The translations under genes and the position numbers were made by a program. A DNA stretch of 64,000 bases from Lichenihabitans psoromatis (GTDB lineage Bacteria; Pseudomonadota; Alphaproteobacteria; Rhizobiales; Beijerinckiaceae), in NCBI RefSeq assembly GCF_004323635.1, contig NZ_CP036515.1:1116001-1180000 (forward strand), written 5' to 3'. Within the stretch, counting starts at the first letter, position 1, and each line of letters begins with the position of its first letter. The notes under the pieces are model-generated. The model saw nothing but the letters and a program-made list of their open reading frames with translations. It was not told the DNA's origin and searched no databases. Below, piece by piece: positions 25,401 to 35,100 of this stretch.

Positions 25401-27974
25401 GGCAAGGCGCAATTCGGCATCGGCCTGAATGCCCGCGACGGTGTTACGAAGGCTGGCGCAACTCGGCGTCGGCTGATGCGCGGCATAATCGGGGCCGACA
25501 CGCTGGAGCGGCTCGTAGCCGATGCTCCACCTCTGTTCCTCGTCTCGGTCGCGCAGGAAGAAGAAGGGGCCGCGCATCTGCAGCGGGTCGGTCAGCTTCT
25601 TGGAGATGTCGACGCCATGGCTGCCGCGCGCCGAGCCGTCGATCGCCGAATGGCCGCGCCCGTCGGGCAGCAGATCGGCCGTCATGAACCCGTTGGACAG
25701 GCTGAACTTGGCTGGCGCGGTCAGGAAGAAGTCCGGCCGCGCCATTGTCTCGGTCACGGCCGAGGGTCTGCGCCGATCCCACCGTCGCCCAACCAGATAG
25801 GCGATGGCCAGCGCCGCGATCCCGGCCACCCCATAGGCCATGACAAGGCTGTCGACCGGTCCCGACAGGGCGGGTGTCTTGGCGCGAATCTGCTCCGCCC
25901 CGGTCCAGGCCGTGTCCCACTCGGGACCATGCGGAATGTAGAACGGGATCAACAAGGGTGCCCAGGTGGCGAACCGGCGGATGCCGGTCGGGATGATCCG
26001 GGTGCGCGCCGCATGGCCGGCGAACCGCGCGGCTGCCTCATCGGCCCGGTCGCCGCCGATGAAGGTGAGATTGACGAGGGTCGCGACCCGCAGGCCCATA
26101 TGATCGAACCAGATCAGCACGCGCAGCCAGTCATAGGCCAAAAGGCCGGTGAACAGCGCGAGGCTCCACAAGCGGAAATCATGTTGCGGCAAGGTCACGT
26201 TGGCGGCGGTCGCCGCGATGGTGCGGACGAGCCCATCCTGATTGTACCAAGCGGGATCCGGTGACTGGCGCAGGAACGAATTGATGATCGGGGCCATCCA
26301 GAGCCCCCAACGGAGCACCCGCACGGCTTGCTCGACGAGGCTCTCGAAGCCTTTGGGGCTGATCAATTGTTTCAGCGGCGTCAGACTGCGACCGATCAGG
26401 GCCGCGAGCACGAAATAGTTGATGCTGAACAGCGGGGCCGCGATCGACCAGTTGATGACGCCCGACAGTGACTCGTCGTAGAAGAGTTTGACGCCGCCGG
26501 CCGCATGGCCGAGGTCGATCGTGCCCCATTTGTTGAACAGGGGATAGACCGCGAAGGTGCCGTCCGGGTGGCCCGTGAGGCTGACATAGGACCAGAACTT
26601 GGTCGCCACCACGACGAGTTGCGGCGCATCGAAATACCAGCCGAGCGATCCGCCGACGAGGCCGCCGAGCAACAGCCCAAGACCATAGATGCGCCAGGTT
26701 TCCATCACGGCACGCTGCCGACTGGCCCGGCCGATCAGGTCGGCCGCAAGATCGACGCCGCCATAGGCGAGCGCCCCGATCAGGAACGTGACCAGAAACC
26801 GATTGAGGCCGTCCTGGCTGCTCAAGCCGGCCGAGAGCGCAAGCGCCGCCCCCAGCCCGACGACGGCGCCGCGCCAATAGGCACGCGGGGCGCCATAGGC
26901 GTCGCGCAGGCGGCCGAAGAACGGCGGCGTTCCGTCGGCGCTCGCCACGATGGTGCCGGCCAGCGGGAACAGCAGCGCGCCGCCAATGAGGCCGGCGAGC
27001 CAAGGCATGGCTTGCATGAACGTCACGATGCCGGGTGTTTGCAGAATAGCACCCGCGGCCAGCAGCAACGCCATGAACGTGCCGCCATAAATGCCGCCCT
27101 TGGTCAACCCGCCCCGCCAATGGCGCGACAAGGTCGCGAAGGTCGGAGGCATGCGGCCGAGCGCGTCGATCGCGAGGCCGGTCACAATGAAGACGAGCGC
27201 CCAGAGGCCCGCTTGCGAGAGCGTGGCGGCGACGACCGCCAGCAGGTCCTGCACCATAGGGCCGCCACCCGGGACAACTTGGTTGAGATCTGCCAGCAGC
27301 GGCGTCAAGGCCGCATGGATCGCACTGCCGATCAGCAAGACATGCACACGCGGGTCGCGGGGCAGCGTCCCCGTGACGAGCAGGCGCAGGATGCCTGTCA
27401 GCATTTCGACGAAGACGACAAGCACGACGGCGCGCCCGATCACGGCCCGGACCGCATCGTCGACCGCACCCTTGAGCGTCAGCCAGAACCCCAGCCGCCG
27501 CATCAGCACCTCGCTGCCGACCAGCAGCATCAGATTAAAGAGGAGCGGCAGCAGGACCGCGGCAGTCGCCTCGCGCAACGCGATGTGGCGGCGCGTGCGG
27601 ACGAGGGTCGCGGCGGCCGCGAGCCCGTAGAGCAAAACCATGACGCCGGAGCCGACATTGGTGAGCCCGAGTACGTCGGTCCACGTGTCCGGCACCTGCC
27701 AAACCCGATAGGCGTCGTTCCGTGCATGCGCCAGAAGGCCAAGCGCGACGATATCGATGGCGGCTTCGATCAGTGTCGGCAGGCGACCCGAGACGCGCCG
27801 CTGCAGAAGTGCCAGTCCGGCGGCGCCGAGCGCAACGGCGGCGACGAGCGCGAGTGGGGGTGGAAGCAGCAAAGCACCGAGCGCCGAGAAGACCAGCATC
27901 GCGGCCGCGAGCGGCGCTAAGCCGTCGCTGTTCGGCGTGGTCGCGCTCTGTGCCTCTGCCATTCTCTGATCCAT
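22476..27974 (-). CDS. Large membrane protein fused to GH94 phosphorylase-type domain
   Basis: Encodes about 1832 residues. Roughly the first 740 are strongly hydrophobic with many membrane segments. From about 746 ('DFFLTAPAKFSLSNGFMT') there are beta-sandwich and supersandwich modules of the Glyco_transf_36 type. These are followed by an (alpha/alpha)6 catalytic region with FRDQLQDVL near 1397, GDWNDG near 1535 (the Asp is the proton donor in GH94 phosphorylases) and ENGGQYSHG. This C-terminal half matches that of cyclic beta-1,2-glucan synthase NdvB, but NdvB is about 2800 residues and carries a GT84 synthase domain that is missing here. A membrane-linked beta-glucan phosphorylase is a fair inference. 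ATG 27974 is preferred over an upstream frame start by its AAAGGCGG. Confidence 0.85.
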   Translation of the reverse strand: MDQRMAEAQSATTPNSDGLAPLAAAMLVFSALGALLLPPPLALVAAVALGAAGLALLQRRVSGRLPTLIEAAIDIVALGLLAHARNDAYRVWQVPDTWTDVLGLTNVGSGVMVLLYGLAAAATLVRTRRHIALREATAAVLLPLLFNLMLLVGSEVLMRRLGFWLTLKGAVDDAVRAVIGRAVVLVVFVEMLTGILRLLVTGTLPRDPRVHVLLIGSAIHAALTPLLADLNQVVPGGGPMVQDLLAVVAATLSQAGLWALVFIVTGLAIDALGRMPPTFATLSRHWRGGLTKGGIYGGTFMALLLAAGAILQTPGIVTFMQAMPWLAGLIGGALLFPLAGTIVASADGTPPFFGRLRDAYGAPRAYWRGAVVGLGAALALSAGLSSQDGLNRFLVTFLIGALAYGGVDLAADLIGRASRQRAVMETWRIYGLGLLLGGLVGGSLGWYFDAPQLVVVATKFWSYVSLTGHPDGTFAVYPLFNKWGTIDLGHAAGGVKLFYDESLSGVINWSIAAPLFSINYFVLAALIGRSLTPLKQLISPKGFESLVEQAVRVLRWGLWMAPIINSFLRQSPDPAWYNQDGLVRTIAATAANVTLPQHDFRLWSLALFTGLLAYDWLRVLIWFDHMGLRVATLVNLTFIGGDRADEAAARFAGHAARTRIIPTGIRRFATWAPLLIPFYIPHGPEWDTAWTGAEQIRAKTPALSGPVDSLVMAYGVAGIAALAIAYLVGRRWDRRRPSAVTETMARPDFFLTAPAKFSLSNGFMTADLLPDGRGHSAIDGSARGSHGVDISKKLTDPLQMRGPFFFLRDRDEEQRWSIGYEPLQRVGPDYAAHQPTPSCASLRNTVAGIQADAELRLAEEETIEFWTIRLTNTEARPRRLSLASFREIAVHELGAYARDPDFNALHVETWFMSSLNGLFIRNRLLRAAGRMSPEIYFHAVRTGDGARLTGYEDSRTRFLGQTGIRDPQGLAETAPRQIDDEGSLYTFDPAASLTVAIDLPPGGQCELLFVTGRANDEQHAAEIVAHHLKVARPTPAALAAVWMRTRHIDPLPPKPATAWPFSFRKNGTELHLTEATPRPWAHVLANTTGFGTVVSNEGEIHSFNANARQNALTPFRFESVPVSNQGQAIYVVDLETGEADTAGFVPFRRADATHRVTYGLGSVTFAQQRGETELLLTVFVLPDAPADIRILTVKNNATRNRRFRIVPYFDIALDESPEDSLGKLEASRDEQTEALLFTNPRNDFFKGWAFAATSLTAPVSETVRARFLGGAGRDLTNPFMVENGVPDSSIDDDGRCAATFSGLIEVPAGGETEVVVVLGQGESRTEALTLAAALCDLASARSAMQATRAWWAERLNDISIETNNPAFDRLVNHWLPYQVLASRLWGRNGPNQRGGAYGFRDQLQDVLPFLFFDPHLTRRQIVFHAGAQFPEGDVFKWWHVAPDGRTGLGQRTRASDPHLWLPYVLVRYIEATSDTTVLDETAAYLEGPAVPDGTVDLLIAPRLSLETGDVYDHCIRAIDYTLARMGPHGLPLVGTGDWNDGVDAVGPAGKGESLWLSFFLHDILVRFAPIAQARQGDAAAQRLLDAAAALKLAIAGAWTSDHFVFDYDDAGEVLDPFSMMTAAWPALSSGAVDPARALTALEHGLSALEKPHRILLLAPPFDEQSKPYPGRIADYPPGVRENGGQYSHGVSWTVDAYMRLAEDAKRRGDTDLAAHLVGRAFETWCAISPLGKTEGKELAIYGLAPHQQPADIYDGPGYEGRGGWSWYTGSAARMLSAAYAVIGLEVRNGQVVVPDDLFAARGGLSIKTLCIKGKYHRAPLREGDDPVRTAAQ

Positions 27975-28161
27975 CACGCCGCCTTTGACCCATGCCTCCG
28001 AGTTGCTGGTCGCGACTCGGAACAGCCCGTTGTCAGCAACGTAAAGCCTCGACGCCAAAGCGAAACAATCAATCGATGGCGATACCCATGCTGCGGACGA
28101 CGGAACCAGAGCCCGACGACCGTGACGCTATCGTGAAGTCCGGCCGCCAACCAACCATAAG

Positions 28162-29469
28162 CTAGACAAGAACCGCCTGGACCTTGCGGCCGGAGTCGCC
28201 AAAGACGCGGAGATAGCGGTCGATCTCGCGCTTGTCGCCGCTCGCCTTCATGGGATTGTCCGACAGTTTCACGGCCGGATGCCCGTCGGCGTCGACGACT
28301 TTGCAGACGAGCGAGATCGCCTTGAGCCGGTCGTTCGGCGTCGGGGCACAATCGCGGAAGTCGTTGGTCAGGTTGGTGCCCCACCCGAAACTCATATTGA
28401 CCCGGCCGCGAAAGTAACGGTGCGTCTCCTCGATCGTGTCGACGTCGAGCGCGTCCGAGAAGACGAGGCGCTTGTCGCGCGGATCCCGCCCCATCGCGTT
28501 CCACCAGGCGATGATGCGCTCGCCGCCTTCGATCGGGGGCGCCGAATCGGGTCGAAATCCGGTCCAATCGGCCACCCATTCGGGCGCATCGCGCAAGAAA
28601 GAGGCCGTGCCGAACGTGTCGGGCAGCACGATCAGCAGGTTGCTGCCGTAGTAGGTTTGCCAATCCGCCAGCACCCGATAGGGCGACAGGCGCAAGGCTT
28701 CGTCGTCGGGCGCAAGAGCCGCCAGCACCATCGGCAGTTCATGGGCATTGGTGCCAATCGCCACGAGATCGTTGTTCATCGCCAGCAGCACGTTGCTCGA
28801 GCCCGTGAAGGCGGTTCCGAGCCCCTCTTTCAGCGCCTCGACGCACCAGCTCTGCCACAAAAATCCGTGCCGCCGCCGTGAGCCGAAATCCGAGATGCTG
28901 AGGTCGGGCAATTGGCGCAGCCGCTCGACCTTGGACCAGAGCTTGGTCTTGGCACGCGCATAAAGCACGTCGAGCTCGAAACGGCCGAGCCCCTTGAGGG
29001 CGGCGCGGGACCGTAGTTCGTTGATGATCGCGAGGGCGGGGATCTCCCACATGGTGGTTTCGGTCCATGGCCCCTCGAAGGTCAGGACGAATTGCCCATC
29101 CTCCTTGCGAAGATCATAGGCCGGCAACGCGAAATCGTTGAACCAGGCGAGGAAGTCGGGATGGAAAATCTGCCGCTGGCCGTAAAAGCTGTTCCCGGCG
29201 AGCCAGATCTGTTCCTTTTTGGTGACGCGGAGGCTGCGGGCATGATCGAGCTGCTCGCGGAGCTCGGTCTCGTCGATCTCATCCGCGATCCGCACCGACG
29301 ACGTTCGGTTCCGGACCGAAAACGTGACGCGGCGATCTCGGTAGAGACCCCAGATCATTTGCAGCATCAGCAATTTGTAAAAGTCGGTGTCGAGCAGGCT
29401 CCGGATGATCGGATCGAGCTTCCAGGTGTGATCATACACCCGCTTGGCGATGTCGGTGGTGGTGGCCAT
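28162..29469 (-). CDS. pncB: Nicotinate phosphoribosyltransferase
   Basis: Encodes 435 residues, normal length. The N-terminal '[18 protein letters not shown]', the '[12 protein letters not shown]' block, '[18 protein letters not shown]' and the late '[13 protein letters not shown]' phosphate-binding segment are characteristic. The enzyme makes nicotinate mononucleotide from nicotinate, PRPP and ATP in the Preiss-Handler salvage route to NAD, in the cytoplasm. The ATG follows GGAACC. It stands alone; neighbours are unrelated. Confidence 0.96.
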   Translation of the reverse strand: MATTTDIAKRVYDHTWKLDPIIRSLLDTDFYKLLMLQMIWGLYRDRRVTFSVRNRTSSVRIADEIDETELREQLDHARSLRVTKKEQIWLAGNSFYGQRQIFHPDFLAWFNDFALPAYDLRKEDGQFVLTFEGPWTETTMWEIPALAIINELRSRAALKGLGRFELDVLYARAKTKLWSKVERLRQLPDLSISDFGSRRRHGFLWQSWCVEALKEGLGTAFTGSSNVLLAMNNDLVAIGTNAHELPMVLAALAPDDEALRLSPYRVLADWQTYYGSNLLIVLPDTFGTASFLRDAPEWVADWTGFRPDSAPPIEGGERIIAWWNAMGRDPRDKRLVFSDALDVDTIEETHRYFRGRVNMSFGWGTNLTNDFRDCAPTPNDRLKAISLVCKVVDADGHPAVKLSDNPMKASGDKREIDRYLRVFGDSGRKVQAVLV

Positions 29470-29726
29470 GATGGTTCCGCTGCATCGGTCGCATCAGCGA
29501 ACCGAGCCCTCGCCTTACCGCCTCGGCGCACCGTCGACGACGCGCGGCCTGCCGTCCAGGCCGACGACGAAGCTGCTTGTCGCGTATCGGACAGGCCACG
29601 GCTCCGTCAAGCCACAAGGCTCCGTATGGAAAACACCCGACCGATGACGCCATCGACGCCGCCGCAAAACAGCCGCGCCGATCGTTGATAGGTTGCTGAC
29701 CCGAAAGGGCGGCGCTGCAGCCGAGC

Positions 29727-29930
29727 TTAAGCGACCTGCAGGTTGACCGCGGAGGTCTTGCCGCGATCGGCCTTCAATTCGAAGGAGACTTCCTGACCCT
29801 CATTGAGCGTTTTCAGGCCGGCGGCTTCGACAGCGGAGACGTGGACGAACACGTCTTTGCCCCCGTCCGAGGGCTGGATGAACCCATAGCCGCGGATGCT
29901 ATCAAACCACTTCACGATACCTTTTTGCAT
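29727..29930 (-). CDS. CspA-family cold shock protein
   Basis: Encodes 67 residues of a single cold-shock domain. RNP1 ([12 protein letters not shown]) and RNP2 (DVFVHVSA) are intact. These proteins bind single-stranded RNA/DNA and melt secondary structure. AAGGA is at ideal spacing before the ATG. The 206-base gap to mnmA is shared with that divergent gene and may hold a regulatory leader. Confidence 0.95.
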   Translation of the reverse strand: MQKGIVKWFDSIRGYGFIQPSDGGKDVFVHVSAVEAAGLKTLNEGQEVSFELKADRGKTSAVNLQVA

Positions 29931-30136
29931 AGTCTGTCCTTATCGAAGGGCGTCCCGACGCAGCGACCAAGCAGCCGGGAACTCGAGTCGCCCACCCTGA
30001 AGCACGGCATGTGGGCCAGTTCGGATCGATTTCAACCCGGACCAAACGGCGCGACAGACGCATCGGGGCGTACCCCTGGAAGTTCCGACTGAAACCCGTT
30101 ACATCACCGTCTTCATTCCACCTGCCGAAACCCACT

Positions 30137-31375
30137 ATGATGATCGACCATCCCCTCAATTCCCTCGGCTTGCCGAAGGCCCCCGCCGAAACGCGGGTCG
30201 TCGTCGCCATGTCGGGCGGCGTCGACTCATCGGTCGTCGCGGCCCTGCTGGCGCAGCAGGGCTATGAGGTCATCGGGGTGACGCTGCAGCTCTACGATCA
30301 CGGCGCGGCCGTCGAGCGCAAAGGATCCTGCTGCGCGGGACGCGACATCCACGATGCGCGCGCCGTGGCGGAGCGGCTCGGCATTCCGCATTACGTGCTC
30401 GACTATGAAAGCCGCTTCAAGGCCAAGGTAATAGACAGCTTCGCCGACAGCTATCTCCGAGGCGAGACGCCGATCCCTTGCGTCAGCTGCAACCAGCACA
30501 TCAAATTCGCCGATCTGTTCGAGACCGCCCGCGATCTCAATGCGGACGTGCTGGCGACGGGGCATTACGTCTCCTCCCGCAGCGTCGACGGCAAGCAGGC
30601 CTTGTTTCGGGCGCGCGACGCGGATCGCGACCAGAGCTACTTTCTGTTCGCGACGACGGACGCGCAGCTCGAGCTGTTGCGCTTTCCGCTTGGTGACATG
30701 ATGAAGCCGGAGGTGCGCGGACACGCCCGCGCCTTCGGGCTTGCGATCGCCGAGAAGCAGGACAGCCAGGACATCTGCTTCGTGCCCACCGGGCGCTACG
30801 CCGATTTGATCGAGCGGTTGCGCCCGGGCGCCGCGACGGCTGGCGACATCGTCCATCTTGATGGACGCGTGCTCGGCCGACATGCCGGCATTCTTCACTA
30901 CACCATCGGACAGAGACGCGGCCTGGGGCTCTCCACCGCGAGCGGCCCATCGGCCGAACCGCTGTTCGTCGTGCAACTCGACGCAGCCCAGGCGCGCGTC
31001 GTCGTCGGCCCGCGCGAGGCGCTCGCGACCCGAGCCGTGCGGTTGCGCGACATCAACTGGATTGGACCGGACAGCTTTGCCGCCCTGGCGGACGCCGATA
31101 CCGAGATCGCTGTGCGGCTCCGTTCCACACGGGCGCCGGTGCCGGCGACCTTGGGGGTTGTCGACGGACAGCCGATCGTGACCTTGCTGGCGCATGAGGA
31201 TGGCGTCTCGCCCGGGCAAGCCTGTGTTTTCTACGCCTCCACGGCGGGCGATGCCCGTGTCTGGGGCGGCGGCACCATCATGTCGACGGTCGCGGCCGTC
31301 ACCGCACCCTCGCGCGCATCCGCCCCATCCCGCCTCGAAACGGCGGATGGCGCTGGCCGTCTCGCCGCCGGATGA
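30137..31375 (+). CDS. mnmA: tRNA-specific 2-thiouridylase
   Basis: Encodes 412 residues. The PP-loop SGGVDSS (26-32) activates U34 with ATP. The two catalytic cysteines are Cys118 in [10 protein letters not shown] and Cys214 in SQDICFV. The enzyme inserts sulfur at C2 of the wobble uridine of tRNA-Lys, -Glu and -Gln. The double ATG at 30137 lies close to where family members start; upstream open frame is not conserved-looking. Its C-terminus is extended by about 25 Ala/Ser/Arg-rich residues. The stop overlaps the ATG of the methyltransferase gene. Confidence 0.96.
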   Translation: MMIDHPLNSLGLPKAPAETRVVVAMSGGVDSSVVAALLAQQGYEVIGVTLQLYDHGAAVERKGSCCAGRDIHDARAVAERLGIPHYVLDYESRFKAKVIDSFADSYLRGETPIPCVSCNQHIKFADLFETARDLNADVLATGHYVSSRSVDGKQALFRARDADRDQSYFLFATTDAQLELLRFPLGDMMKPEVRGHARAFGLAIAEKQDSQDICFVPTGRYADLIERLRPGAATAGDIVHLDGRVLGRHAGILHYTIGQRRGLGLSTASGPSAEPLFVVQLDAAQARVVVGPREALATRAVRLRDINWIGPDSFAALADADTEIAVRLRSTRAPVPATLGVVDGQPIVTLLAHEDGVSPGQACVFYASTAGDARVWGGGTIMSTVAAVTAPSRASAPSRLETADGAGRLAAG

Positions 31376-32043
31376 ACGCACCGGACGGCCATAAGCCCGA
31401 CCACAGCACCATCCGCGACAGCCAACAGGTCGTCTCGGCCTATGCGCGCTGGGCTCCGATCTATGATCTTGCCTTCACGGCCGTGATGCGGGCCGGTCGA
31501 AAGGCCGCGGTCGCGGCGGTGGCCGAACCGGGGCAGCTGATTCTCGATGTTGGGGTCGGCACCGGGCTCGAATTGCCGATGTTTCCACTCGGCTGCCGGG
31601 TCGTCGGCATCGATCTCGCCGAACCCATGCTGCGCCGGGCCGGCGAGCGGGTGCGGCGCGACAATCTTGCCGGGGTCGAGGGGCTTGCGGTCATGGACGC
31701 GACCCGGATGGCCTTCGCGGACGCGAGCTTCGATGCCGCGATCGTGCCTTATGTGCTGACCGTGGTCCCGGACCCGACCGCCATGATGGATGAGATCAGC
31801 CGCGTCATCCGGCCCGGCGGCAGCATCGTGCTGGTCAATCATTTCGGGGCCGAGGCCGGGCTGCTGAAACCGATCGAAGCTTGGCTTGGCCAGCGCAGCG
31901 CCTCACTCGGTTGGCATCCGCAATTCCCCTTCAGCGTTCTCGGAAACTGGGTGGTGGCGCAGCGCAACATCGAGATGCTCGACCGCCGTCAAATCGGGCC
32001 GCTTGGGCTGTTCACCGTCGTGCGTCTTCGCAAGACGCGTTAA
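31372..32043 (+). CDS. Class I methyltransferase, PmtA-like (phosphatidylethanolamine N-methyltransferase)
   Basis: Encodes 223 residues. The SAM-binding motif [12 protein letters not shown] is at 58-69, and '[12 protein letters not shown]...AGRKAAV' near the N-terminus is characteristic of bacterial PmtA of the Rhodobacter type, which methylates phosphatidylethanolamine toward phosphatidylcholine. '[11 protein letters not shown]' and '[11 protein letters not shown]' fit the same family. It overlaps mnmA by ATGA, so the two are translated together although their pathways are unrelated. Ubiquinone/menaquinone methyltransferases are the main alternative. Confidence 0.82.
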   Translation: MNAPDGHKPDHSTIRDSQQVVSAYARWAPIYDLAFTAVMRAGRKAAVAAVAEPGQLILDVGVGTGLELPMFPLGCRVVGIDLAEPMLRRAGERVRRDNLAGVEGLAVMDATRMAFADASFDAAIVPYVLTVVPDPTAMMDEISRVIRPGGSIVLVNHFGAEAGLLKPIEAWLGQRSASLGWHPQFPFSVLGNWVVAQRNIEMLDRRQIGPLGLFTVVRLRKTR

Positions 32044-32163
32044 TCCGAAAAGCTCGTCTCGGCGTTTAAACGACGCGTTTGCAATGCCGCCGCAAAAGCG
32101 TCCGATCGGCATGGAAACTTGCTATAAGGCCGGCAGCCGCCCCCAAACCAAATCGACGGACAC

Positions 32164-35100
32164 TTGCGCGACAGCCTCACTGTTCTTGCCATTCTGCTGA
32201 TCGCGGTCCTGACGACCGCGCTCGTCGGTCCTTATTTCGTCGATTGGAACGGGCATCGGGGCGAGATCGAAGCACGGTTGTCGAGCCTGCTCGGGGCGAA
32301 GGTCGAGATCACTGGCCCGATCGACGTCAAACTGCTGCCACGACCGATCTTTCGGCTCCAAGGCCTGACCGTATCGGGCGGATCGGCCCGCGCGGCGCGG
32401 GTCTCGGCCGAGCGGGTCGATGTCGAACTCGCCCTGACGGCGTTGCTGCGCGGCGACATCCAACTGATCGACGCCGACCTCACCCGACCCCACGTGACGC
32501 TTGCGATCGCGCCGGATCGCTCCATCGCGGTACCGGACTTCAACGGCGCCGACGCCAGTCGGGTCATCCTCAGCCACCTTGCTGTCCACGATGGCATAAT
32601 CGACTTCGTGGGCCAGGACGGGTTTGCGATCGGCGGCATCGAGGGCGAGGGGGGTGCCGAAACCTTGGCCGGGCCGTTCAAATTCGCCGGGCGGGTCGAT
32701 ACGGCGCGCGGGGCGCTCGGCTTCCGGGTCGCGACCAGCGCGGTCGAAGGGCACGCGCTCCGACTGAAGGCGACGATCGATCCTTTGAACGGCTCTCCGA
32801 AGACGGAGCTCGAAGGCACGGTCGTGAGCACAGCGGCGCCGGACCGTGCGGCCGCGCTATCGTTCGACGGGATGGTGACCGCTACGGGCGAAGTTCCGCT
32901 GCGCGACACGCAATCCGTCATCCCGTGGCGGCTCGGCGCCAAATTGCAGGCGGATGGCCAGCAGATCGCCATCAGCGACATCGACCTGAGGGCGGGGACC
33001 GACGGCCGCGCGCTGGCCGCGACGGGCACCGGACGGGTGGATCTTGCCACGGCGCGTGCGGCGCAGCTGACCTTGAAGGCGCGGCAAGTCGATCTTGGTA
33101 AACTGGCCGTCACGGGTGCCGACCAGGACACCAGCACGGACCCGATCGCGGATCGCTTGGCGGCTCTGGCGCGATTCGTGAACAGCGACGATCCGTTCGC
33201 CGGCCTCCCGTTTCCGGTGACGGTCGATTATGCGGTCGACACGCTGGTATTCGGCAATCAGACCTACGCCAATCTCAACGGCACAACGACGCTCGCGGCG
33301 GGACAGCCGATTACGGGTTGGACGGCGATCGAGTCGGGTGATGGATCGCGGGTCCGGTTCGAGGGGAGTTTCGAGCCAGGCGCGGCGGCCGTGTTCAAAG
33401 GACGGCTCGACGCCGCCAGTCGCGATCTCGAGCGATTCGCCGATGGCCTCGCGCCCGACCTGCCGGATGTCGCGGACTGGTTGAAACTGTCGCTGCCGGT
33501 CAAGACCTTTGCGTTTACGGGCGCGGTCGAGCTGTCGAAGATCGGGGTCGCGGCCCATGATGCTGCGATCACGATCGATCGATCGATATTCGGCGGCACC
33601 ATCACGCTGACCCGCGCGGTGGGCGATGATCGGGCGCGGCTTTTCGCCGATCTCACCTCCGATGCGCTCGATCTCGATGCCCTGCCCGATTGGCGCAATA
33701 CGGCGCAAGCCGCATCGGCGCTCGATCTCTCGCTCAGCCTCTCGGCCCGGGCGCTCCGCCTCGCCCGCACCGATGTCGGCGCCGTGGATGCGGGCCGAAT
33801 CGCCCTGCAGTTGCACAAGACCGGCTCTGCCGTGACGCTCGATCGGCTGTCGCTCGCCGATCTTGGGAGCGCCACCGCGGACCTGACGGGCCACAGCGAC
33901 GGCCGGACCGCCCACCTCGAAGGTCGCTTCGATGCGCGAAAGCTCGGCGACCTCGCCAAGCTGATCGACCGGATCGCGCCCGGTGCCGCCACCGACGCCC
34001 TCGCGGCCCGCTCGGACGTGCTGTCGCCTGCGCTGCTACAGGTCTCGGTGGACGCCGCCATCGATCCGGACGGAACCCTGGTGCCCGTCGCCTTGTCGCT
34101 CGATGGCACAGCCGCCGGCACGAAGCTCGGGCTTCACCTCAAGCCCGATGCCACATCCTCGTTCACGCCTGACAAGGGCGCCCGACCGCCCTTCACGGCG
34201 ACGCTGCTGCTCGACGCGCCGGAATCGGGCGCCCTGCTTCGGCAACTCGGCATCCAGACATTGCCCGCAACCGCCATCGGGCACGGCAAGGTGGATGCGT
34301 CCGCGCATGTCGGCGCCTCCGGCACGTTGGACGGCGCGGTCGCGGTGACGCTTGGGGATACGAAGCTGAGTTTCGCGGGTCGCGGCAACCTTGGCGGAGA
34401 GATGACCGGTCATTTGACCATGAAAGCTCCGAACGTCGCGCCAGCCCTGCGGGCCGTGATGCTGGCTTCACCCGAACCCGGCGCGATCTGGCCGGCCGAT
34501 GCGGACGCGATCGTGATCTGGCGTGACGGCAAGGTGGTGACCAAGGGGCTGACGGCTCGCCTCCTCGGTCAGCGTGTCAGCGGCGATCTGTCGTTCGTGC
34601 CGTCAGGCGACCATGCGGCCGCGCCGTCGCCAAAGCTTGAAGCCGCAACGCAACCGGCCGCGCTGACCGGCGCCTTGACGATCGACCGGGTGCCGCTCGA
34701 CAGTCTGGTCGGATTGGTGCTCGGCCCGCTGCCGCAGCCAAAAGCCGGAGCCTTTTGGCTCGATACGCCATTCGGGCCGAGTTCCCTGACGCTGCCGAGG
34801 ACCAACCTCGCCGTCACGATCGACACATTGTCGCTCACCGCCACCCTCGCGGCACAAAACGCCAAGATGGGGTTGCGGCTGACGCCGGGCGTGCTGACGT
34901 TGAGCGACCTGACCGCGACCCTCGGCGACGGGCAAATCGGTGCCAACGTCACCGTGCGACGAGATGGACCAGCCGCATCCGTCGCGGGTCGGGTGGAGTG
35001 GTCCGGTCAACCTCTCGGCACGCCGAGCCTCGGCGGACGCAGCGATGCGACGCTCGATCTCGCCGGGACGGGCGCGACGGAGGCGGCCCTCGTGGCCAGC

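Noticed and set aside
23292..26264. 990-codon plus-strand frame opposite the GH94 gene
   Set aside because: Shadow of the GH94 reading frame; the opposite product has low-complexity Arg/Gly/Ala content and no domain.
29931..30136. Possible riboswitch or sRNA between cspA and mnmA
   Set aside because: No recognisable riboswitch core; a long cold-shock leader is possible but nothing in the sequence proves it.
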